The notes beneath the pieces are model-generated. The model was not told the DNA's origin and searched no databases. It saw nothing but the letters and a program-made list of their open reading frames with translations. From NCBI GenBank assembly GCA_964545075.1, contig CAZJFS010000026.1, forward strand, positions 1-39,690: a stretch of DNA of 39,690 bases. The letters are read 5' to 3'. Within the stretch, counting starts at the first letter, position 1. Each line of letters begins with the position of its first letter. This stretch comes from DAOPXV01 sp035352535. Its GTDB lineage: Bacteria; Muiribacteriota; UBA9980. A program made the position numbers and the translations under genes. Below, one piece after another: positions 33,639 to 39,690 of the stretch.

Positions 33639-36164
33639 TTATCCCAAAAAATCAAGCAGCGTCGACTGATTGAGCTTGCCGCCTACCTGCAGCGCCGCCT
33701 GGTAGACCATATCCGCCGTGTAGTATTCGGTCACCACTTTTTCATAGTCTACTTCATCGTTAGCCGCTATAAGCTTGGCGAGATACACTTCTACGTTCTT
33801 GTTACGCAAATCGGTGCGTTCGATCTGATTAAGCGTATTGCCAAAAACTTCTCTTAGTTCCGTAGCGTGAGTAACGCATTCGTCAAGCTTGGCAAGGCCG
33901 CCCATAAAGTCATTATCCGCGGAATAAAGATCATCGACATTATTCGCCACCGCCTGAGTGTTTCCGCCGTACAAGTTATCGCGTATCTCCATCAGTATGT
34001 CAAAAATTGACTGCGCGTTCTCCGAAGAGCGCGTTATCGCCACGTTACCATTCTTATCGGCAATTTTTTCGTCACCTATAGATATTTTTTGTGAAAAATT
34101 TGAATCCGCGCCGTCAACTATGTCCAAAGTTCCAGTGGAATCTATTACCAACTGATTGTTAGAATTCACGGACGCTCTAACGCCGCTTACCTTTTCATTG
34201 ATCCGTGATATGACGTCGGTCATGTTATCCGTACTCGGGTCATAATTGATCGTTATTCCATTCACGGTTAAAGAACTCCCGGATATCCCTATCGACGAAA
34301 GCGTGTTCTGGACAAGAGGAGCCGTAACGGAAGGTTTCGAAGCTATCTGATTGCCCATGAGTATCTTCGAGAAAAAATCGCCGCCGTTTACATCCTTGAA
34401 ATTTGCCAGATGCATATCGTCCTTGACGCCCGACGGTGACAGGTCAAGCCTTACGCCCGCTCCATCGGTAACTATGCTTGCGCGCACGCCAAGATTCTCA
34501 AAATTTATCTTGTCGTTCAGAGATCTTAACGTATCCTTGCTGTTTACGGTAAAAGTCTTTCCGTTTATTTCAAACTGGCTGCCGGCCGTCACGCCTAACG
34601 CCGTCGTAACATTGGTATCGGGCGTCACGTTTAAGACTGAACTTTGATAAGAAAACTCAAAACTTTTCAGGAATTCGCTCGTGCCGTCCGTTATGCTGCT
34701 CATCGCACTGGTATTATTCGCCGGCGCTCCGGAAGTGATTACGAACCTGTCTCCTGAAATGCTTGCAGTGGCGCCTATATTCAGCGAATTAATTTTATCT
34801 TTAAGAGTATATAGCGTTTCCGACTGGGCGTCCGTAATTCCTATGCTGGTACCGTTAACTATAAAACCGCCGTTTTTTACCCACTCGTTTTTAGCGAGAG
34901 GCTGCTCTTTCATTTGAGCATCGGCTATTTTAGCCGTCGATATCTTTCTGACAGCCGGCATGCCAAGATTTTCAAAAAGATTTGTTGTAGCATTCTCTAT
35001 TTTTAACGTTCCGGTTCCTTCTATAGCTATGTTTCCATCCACTATCTTTACGTTAACGTTTTTGACATTAGCGTTTATCCTTTCAACGACATCTTTCAAG
35101 GAATCCTTATTTGCATCAACGCTTATATACTGCCCGTTGAGGTTGAAACCACCGCCGCGCATGTCTTTAAACTGGGTCGAAAGAGGCTGATTGATATCGT
35201 TTACGCCGGTTATAGTTTGTATTTTGGATGTAAGCCCTAAAACCTCGAGGACATTCGTTGCATTTCTCGGAAAATTGGTCGCGCCTTCTATAAGCGCGAA
35301 CTGGTTCGTCTGGCCTTCCTCACGGGCTTCTAAAACTATCCGCGAGCCTCCGGATTCGGTAACGACCCTGGCCCCGGCTATCTTTGAAGTTTTATTTATT
35401 TTATCCGCAAGCGATTGAAGGCTTTCGTCGCCGTTGACCTTCACTATTTCCTCTGAATTGCTTCCTTTAATTGTAAAATATCCCTCTTTAAGGTTAGTAT
35501 CAAGCGGGGAGCAATCCGGATTCTCATAAAGCGATGTACTGTAAACCGCCTGAGCCGTTACATTCATAAAAGCGGTTTCGCCGTCCATATTTACCTTCAT
35601 TCTGGTCGTATCGCTGTCATTTCTTAAAATATCCGCGCGGTCGCCTTTGTAATCCACTCTTATAACGCTTGATGCCGTTATCATTCTGCCGTCCGACCCC
35701 ACCTGCCTCGCGCTTCCCATCTGTACCTCGAAAGGCTTTTCAGTGTTTTTGGAACCCGCGAAGACAAACCCTTCGCTATTTTTATAATTTGCGTCGGAAG
35801 CAAGCTGCTCGATGAGAGAGTTCATTTCCGCGGCTATAATGTCGCGGTCGCTCTGCGTAAGCGTACCATTCACGCCTCTAACGGAAAGTTCCTTAAAACG
35901 CGTCAATATTCTGCTTGTATCAGAGACCATTGTGTCCGAATCGTTAACGAAAACTTTAGCTTGCGTAATATTATTGCTATAAATCTCAAGGCTCGTCTTT
36001 TCCGAACTTAATTTTATGGAAGTCATCATTCCAATAGGGTCGTCGGACGGCCTGTTTATCTTCTTTCCGGTTGAAGCCTGTTCCTGAAGCTTCGCCACTC
36101 TTTCACTTTGCGTGCCGATGTTATTAACGGCCATCTGTATTTTCATATTGTTTGTGACTCTCAT
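33639..36164 (-). CDS. flgL: FlgL hook-filament junction protein, greatly enlarged
   Basis: Hook-associated protein 3, which joins the hook (via FlgK) to the flagellin filament and is exported by the flagellar type III system. The conserved coiled N-terminus (MRVTNNMKIQMAVNNIGTQS, residues 1-150) and C-terminus (about 705-841, ending QVGGKLNQSTLLDFLG) are flagellin-like. FlgL is usually about 300-500 aa. Here residues 220-700 hold five Flagellin_IN-like repeats (about 227-294, 338-402, 431-490, 528-580 and 629-690), each with an FxxNGxxI strand, a SLxDxxxxIN helix and a VxAS/VxIV strand. These probably project from the junction surface. It follows flgK by 14 bp. Confidence 0.92.
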   Translation of the reverse strand: MRVTNNMKIQMAVNNIGTQSERVAKLQEQASTGKKINRPSDDPIGMMTSIKLSSEKTSLEIYSNNITQAKVFVNDSDTMVSDTSRILTRFKELSVRGVNGTLTQSDRDIIAAEMNSLIEQLASDANYKNSEGFVFAGSKNTEKPFEVQMGSARQVGSDGRMITASSVIRVDYKGDRADILRNDSDTTRMKVNMDGETAFMNVTAQAVYSTSLYENPDCSPLDTNLKEGYFTIKGSNSEEIVKVNGDESLQSLADKINKTSKIAGARVVTESGGSRIVLEAREEGQTNQFALIEGATNFPRNATNVLEVLGLTSKIQTITGVNDINQPLSTQFKDMRGGGFNLNGQYISVDANKDSLKDVVERINANVKNVNVKIVDGNIAIEGTGTLKIENATTNLFENLGMPAVRKISTAKIADAQMKEQPLAKNEWVKNGGFIVNGTSIGITDAQSETLYTLKDKINSLNIGATASISGDRFVITSGAPANNTSAMSSITDGTSEFLKSFEFSYQSSVLNVTPDTNVTTALGVTAGSQFEINGKTFTVNSKDTLRSLNDKINFENLGVRASIVTDGAGVRLDLSPSGVKDDMHLANFKDVNGGDFFSKILMGNQIASKPSVTAPLVQNTLSSIGISGSSLTVNGITINYDPSTDNMTDVISRINEKVSGVRASVNSNNQLVIDSTGTLDIVDGADSNFSQKISIGDEKIADKNGNVAITRSSENAQSIFDILMEIRDNLYGGNTQAVANNVDDLYSADNDFMGGLAKLDECVTHATELREVFGNTLNQIERTDLRNKNVEVYLAKLIAANDEVDYEKVVTEYYTADMVYQAALQVGGKLNQSTLLDFLG

Positions 36165-36178
36165 ATTTTCTCCCCCCG

Positions 36179-38476
36179 CTAACTTATCAGCTTATTTACT
36201 ATTATATCTATCATTCCATCTATCACGTTCATTACCTTCGCCGAAGCCTCATAAGCATGCTGATATTTAAGCATGTTGGCGACTTCCTCATCGATCGAGA
36301 CGCCGGATATGGATTCCTTTTTCAATTCGATATTATTAAGTATTATTTTTTGCGTGGAGCTGGTTTTCTGGGCAGTATCAAGAACGTCGCCGATCGAAGC
36401 AAGCAATTCGCCATATTTGTCGGTCATATTTGAACCGTCGGAAAATATGCATTTGGTCTTTATGGCCGTATATTTCAAAGCCGTGGTGTTGTCTCCCGAG
36501 CCTTTGGATCGGATCTGGCCTGTCTTAGCATATATTTCGGCGTCCATTGCCGCCGCCGCAAGTTTAGACGGATCTTTCTTGAGTTCAGCGTTAACCGAAA
36601 ATTGGCTTAAAATTGTCTGACCGGGCGTTTCCGAATCGTAGTTTATCGGGTTAAAGAAATTTATTCCGCTCTCGCCATTTAAGTCAAAACCTTCGCTATG
36701 GATCTTATTGACCTCCGATGAAAAAACTCTTACGAATTCTCCGATTTTATTAATATAATCAGGTATGGTAGTGTCGCGCGTTTCCAGAAGCGCGCCGAGT
36801 TCCCCGCCCGATATCGCCGGCTTCACGTTAAGCTGGGCCGAACCGGTACTATTTAAATTAAATGTTACGCCTTTTATATTATCAGTTACTTTATTAGAAT
36901 TCTGTTTATATTCAGTATTGTTAATAACAAATTTAGCGTCCTGACCGGCTTTCGTATTCGCGGCTTCAACCGTTACGCCGGTCTGGGGCGACGTCAAGAG
37001 CCCGAGCCTGTATAAAAGATTTTCCGACGAGTCGCTGATTTCGACTTTCGAGTATCCGTCTTTAGCGGCAAGCTTTACTTTATAAGAGCCATCCTTGTCT
37101 TTCGCAAGCGAGGCTAAAGTGTCTGGCGAGTTATAATTTATTTCAGAGACTATTCTCGCTAAAGAGTCAGTCTGGCCCTGAACTATTTTAACGTATCTTC
37201 CGTTTATTCTGAAGCTTCCCGAAATGTTAAGGCTGGCATTCTCATCGCTTACTTTCGGTACTGGCGTTCCGGTCAGCGAACTTTCTATGCCAAGTTCCTG
37301 AAATAAATTCGATGTGCCGCCCAAAATATTTATAGTTGACGCTTCACCTTCGTTTTTCGAATTAAGATGGAATTTCCCGCCGCTGTCAATAGAAGCGGCG
37401 ACCTGAGTGCCGCTCTGATTTATCTGCTTTACAAGATCGTCTAAGGTCATGGTCGAAGTATCTATTTTAAATTCGGTCCCGTTTATCATAAGCGTTCCGC
37501 TGTTAACGCCTTTAAGTTTTGAAATAAGGTCAGTGCCTTTAAGATCGTTCACTTTTGAATCGACGGAAAATGAGCTAGCAAGACTCTTTACATCGACGGT
37601 ATAATTCGCGGATGCCGCCTCGGGCGTTGCAAACCCGGTTATAACGGAAGCGTTGCTTGAAAAATTATCGGCTTCGCCCTTCCAGTGAAGATTTGGAGCT
37701 CCGCTCGCGTCCGGAACGAATTCAAGTTGATTATAATTTTCGTTACTTACAAGAGCCCGGCCATTTATGAGTATCTGACCGTCGTCGATCTGGCCCGTGC
37801 TGGCAACGTCAAATTTAACAAGGCCCGAAAGTTCCTTCATAAGCCGAGTACGCTCGTCGCGCAGATCGCTCATGTTATTATCCGAACTTTCAAGTTTTAT
37901 TATATTACCGTTTAACCCGGCAATCTTCTTGGCGAGGGTGTTAACATCGTTCATCTTTTGCTCTATATTCGCGTCCATTGTCGTTTCAATGTTGTTTAAC
38001 TGGTTATTCATATATTTAACGCTGCTCGCAAGCGATTCGCCGGCCTGTATCATGGCCTGGCGGGTCGCCTGTGATTGCGGATAATTAGAAAGGTCTTCAG
38101 TGGCTTTCCAAAATTTATCGAGAAGGCTTTTCAGTCCGGCATCAGAATCTTCGGCTATAAATGTTTGAACTCTTTCGAGATAGTCCTGTTTAGTGGACCA
38201 ATAAGTTGAAAGGCTGTTTTGGGACATTATCTGACCATCAATAAAAGTGTCGCGCACCTGACGGATTTCGGCCACCTCGACGCCAGTGCCTACGCTTGTC
38301 ATCCCCATCGAAGTGGAATAGCTTGAAGGCGGAGTATTCTTCATTATTACTTCTTGCCTGGTATAACCGTCAGTGGAAGCATTCGATATGTTTTGAGACA
38401 CCACGTTCAAAGCTATCTGATTGGCGGCAAGGCCGCGTCTCGCGGATTCGAAAAGCGAAAAAGTCGAAATTTCCAT
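36179..38476 (-). CDS. flgK: FlgK hook-associated protein 1
   Basis: The first hook-filament junction protein, 765 aa, exported by the flagellar apparatus with FlgN as chaperone. The N-terminus STFSLFESARRGLAANQIALNVVSQNISNASTDGYTRQEV is the diagnostic rod/hook motif, and the C-terminus INNIEL...SIDEEVANMLKYQHAYEASAKVMNVIDGMIDIIVNKL is the matching coiled segment. The middle contains at least two Flagellin_IN-like repeats (about 330-400 and 420-490), similar to those in FlgL. The start has GAGGGGGG upstream, and a sigma28-like promoter lies about 50 bp before it. flgL follows after 14 bp. Confidence 0.94.
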   Translation of the reverse strand: MEISTFSLFESARRGLAANQIALNVVSQNISNASTDGYTRQEVIMKNTPPSSYSTSMGMTSVGTGVEVAEIRQVRDTFIDGQIMSQNSLSTYWSTKQDYLERVQTFIAEDSDAGLKSLLDKFWKATEDLSNYPQSQATRQAMIQAGESLASSVKYMNNQLNNIETTMDANIEQKMNDVNTLAKKIAGLNGNIIKLESSDNNMSDLRDERTRLMKELSGLVKFDVASTGQIDDGQILINGRALVSNENYNQLEFVPDASGAPNLHWKGEADNFSSNASVITGFATPEAASANYTVDVKSLASSFSVDSKVNDLKGTDLISKLKGVNSGTLMINGTEFKIDTSTMTLDDLVKQINQSGTQVAASIDSGGKFHLNSKNEGEASTINILGGTSNLFQELGIESSLTGTPVPKVSDENASLNISGSFRINGRYVKIVQGQTDSLARIVSEINYNSPDTLASLAKDKDGSYKVKLAAKDGYSKVEISDSSENLLYRLGLLTSPQTGVTVEAANTKAGQDAKFVINNTEYKQNSNKVTDNIKGVTFNLNSTGSAQLNVKPAISGGELGALLETRDTTIPDYINKIGEFVRVFSSEVNKIHSEGFDLNGESGINFFNPINYDSETPGQTILSQFSVNAELKKDPSKLAAAAMDAEIYAKTGQIRSKGSGDNTTALKYTAIKTKCIFSDGSNMTDKYGELLASIGDVLDTAQKTSSTQKIILNNIELKKESISGVSIDEEVANMLKYQHAYEASAKVMNVIDGMIDIIVNKLIS

Positions 38477-38529
38477 AAAACCCCCCTCAAAGCATGGCGC
38501 GTTTAATTCTATTTATACGCCTACTATTA

Positions 38530-38556
38530 CTATCGGCGAAAAAATAATTAAATTAA
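38530..38556 (-). promoter_or_regulatory. sigma28 (FliA)-type promoter for flgK-flgL-fliW2
   Basis: On the minus strand TTAA (38553-38556), 15 bp, then GCCGATAG (38530-38537). The flagellar consensus is TAAA-N15-GCCGATAA, so there are two mismatches. It lies in the 178-bp gap between flgN and flgK and would start transcription about 45 bases before flgK. The rest of the gap shows nothing else I can name. Confidence 0.65.
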
Positions 38557-38654
38557 GCAAATGAAACTTTTTTGATGGAAAAAGTATCAGCTGCCGCTCA
38601 CAATTTGATCGATTGAATTTCAGGCGTGGTTAAAAGAAATTTATGATAAAGCCG

Positions 38655-39191
38655 TCAGGCTATAAAATTGATAAGACTTTGCCCGGAGTTTGTGACCGGG
38701 CTTATAGATTGATTAGATATGCTTTTTTTGGAATATGTGGCGGCCTGGCCATTTGTCGTAGCCTGGTGCTTCTGGATTATCTTGCTTTTTATGAAACTTA
38801 AAGTGGCGTCAATAACCGCACGGGACGATGCTATAAGAGCGATGTTTTCATCATTGGCATCTTTGACCTTTTTTAAAAGGACCAGCATATTAGCTCGCAA
38901 TTCGGCGAGCTGAGAGCTTTTATCGCCCAAATGACCCCGGGCGATAAGTTCGGAGAACTTGGTCGCCGGCGGAAGAGCGTTTGTATCAAGGTATAATGAA
39001 ACCGCATGTTGTCTGATCTTTTCGCATTTTTCAATTTCGGTCGCGGCTTTTTCTTCAAGGCCCGTTATTTCGACCAGCTTATCGTTATTCCCGCTTAATA
39101 TCGCTTCTTTTTTTTGACGCGAGAGTTCGAGAAGCCGTTCATATAACTGGCTCATTTGCTGAAGAATGCTGGCAATCTTTTCTGCGAACAT
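38655..39191 (-). CDS. flgN: FlgN-family export chaperone for FlgK/FlgL
   Basis: A small helical chaperone of 178 aa that keeps FlgK and FlgL unfolded and delivers them to the export gate. It shows the family pattern of a long N-terminal helical hairpin (LYERLLELSRQKKEAILSGNNDKLVEITGLEEKAATEIEKCEKIR) and a third long helix (about 105-140). The C-terminal 40 residues are Ser/Thr/Gln-rich and probably flexible, as in other FlgN proteins. The family has low sequence conservation, so position between flgM and flgK is important evidence. Confidence 0.85.
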   Translation of the reverse strand: MFAEKIASILQQMSQLYERLLELSRQKKEAILSGNNDKLVEITGLEEKAATEIEKCEKIRQHAVSLYLDTNALPPATKFSELIARGHLGDKSSQLAELRANMLVLLKKVKDANDENIALIASSRAVIDATLSFIKSKIIQKHQATTNGQAATYSKKSISNQSISPVTNSGQSLINFIA

Positions 39192-39265
39192 GACGGTTCA
39201 CTCACCCTTCCGCTAAATTAAAACGTACACCTTGGTTTAAAATTTATATGATCATTTAGCGAAGA

Positions 39266-39658
39266 TCACAGAGTCTTTAAAAGATTATTTATAACACCGG
39301 AGTTAATGAGTTTGTCGGCGAGTTCTTCCGACGAAACATTATATGTTCCGTTGGCTATTTTCGCTTTTAATTCTTCCACTTTGTCGGCGCGCACTTCGGG
39401 AGTGCTTTTTATGAAGTTTTTAACTTCTTTCATATGTTCCGCATGCCTGGTCGCATTCGCAGAACCGCTGGAAACGTTTGCAGCCGAATCTTTTACAACT
39501 GTTTTAGCTGTATTATCAACCGTTTTTTTGTCTTCGGCGATCTTAGAATTGACAAGCTGACTGAATTTTTCGTCAACCTTAACACTTTTGTCGGTATTCT
39601 GGTTTACTTTTTTCTGATCCTTGTTGATCATTGGGATGTTAGTGTTTGTGATTTTCAT
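39266..39658 (-). CDS. flgM: FlgM anti-sigma28 factor
   Basis: FlgM holds sigma28 inactive until the hook is complete and is then exported. The protein is 130 aa. The C-terminal half has the family pattern: HMKEVKNFIKSTPEVRADKVEELKAKIANGTYNVSSEELADKLI, the two sigma-binding helices. The N-terminal 70 residues are polar and probably disordered, as needed for export. The frame is open to 39676 (TTG), but GAGAGGTGG directly before the ATG at 39658 fixes this start. flgN follows after 74 bp. A sigma28-like site lies upstream of flgK, so the circuit is likely closed in this cluster. Confidence 0.9.
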   Translation of the reverse strand: MKITNTNIPMINKDQKKVNQNTDKSVKVDEKFSQLVNSKIAEDKKTVDNTAKTVVKDSAANVSSGSANATRHAEHMKEVKNFIKSTPEVRADKVEELKAKIANGTYNVSSEELADKLINSGVINNLLKTL

Positions 39659-39690
39659 AATAATACCACCTCTCAAAATTCCCCCGAACT

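Overview
The window looks like one scaffold of a draft or metagenome-assembled genome from a Gram-negative-type (diderm), flagellated bacterium that probably belongs to a poorly characterised phylum. It contains one run of 100 N. The diderm inference rests on a heptose-7-phosphate-kinase-like gene, a BtuF-type periplasmic binding protein and a lipoprotein. Motility is shown by flgM, flgN, flgK, flgL, two fliW genes and csrA. I cannot name the lineage from sequence alone. Nearly all genes are on the minus strand; only 1-54 (a fragment), 8708-10240 and 23847-25751 are on plus.

Region 1 (1-8430): a BtuFCD-like metal-chelate/cobalamin importer, whose ATPase has an extra C-terminal domain of about 170 residues, lies downstream of a SAM-dependent O-methyltransferase. 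Upstream of these is a DNA-uptake and recombination block, comEA-recA-comEC. ComEA carries a duplicated helix-hairpin-helix domain, and a perfect 18-bp palindrome lies between comEA and recA.

Region 2 (8431-10240): a divergent regulatory region with two good sigma70-type promoters and a nested inverted repeat, followed by a B12-binding-domain radical SAM enzyme.

Region 3 (10280-23539): the most unusual block. Eight minus-strand genes are packed with gaps of at most 15 bp or short overlaps. In transcription order they are an MBL-fold hydrolase, a membrane-anchored BMP/PnrA-type binding protein, a 1544-aa M1 aminopeptidase fused to a GATase-like/two-TM module, a 710-aa protein with the same GATase-like/two-TM architecture, an ABC ATPase, two ABC-2 permeases and a TPR-like two-TM protein. 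It looks like a GldA/GldF/GldG-type ABC-2 complex joined to an envelope peptidase and a ligand-binding protein.

Region 4 (23540-27346): a 27-bp tandem repeat interrupted by the assembly gap sits between divergent promoters. On its right are a DJ-1/PfpI-ferritin-like fusion and an MBL hydrolase. A second B12-type radical SAM gene and tRNA-Leu(GAG) follow on the minus strand; the tRNA has its own promoter and terminator.

Region 5 (27373-31763): a PfkB/RfaE1-like kinase, a parallel-beta-helix lipoprotein, a structured element that resembles the 5' end of a group II intron, and a highly repetitive secreted coiled-coil protein behind a perfect-consensus sigma70 promoter.

Region 6 (32018-39690): a late flagellar cluster, flgM-flgN-flgK-flgL-fliW2, then a terminator, a new promoter, fliW1-csrA and another terminator. 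FlgM (anti-sigma28), FlgN (chaperone of FlgK/FlgL), the hook-filament junction proteins and the FliW/CsrA translational switch together make a regulatory module for filament assembly.
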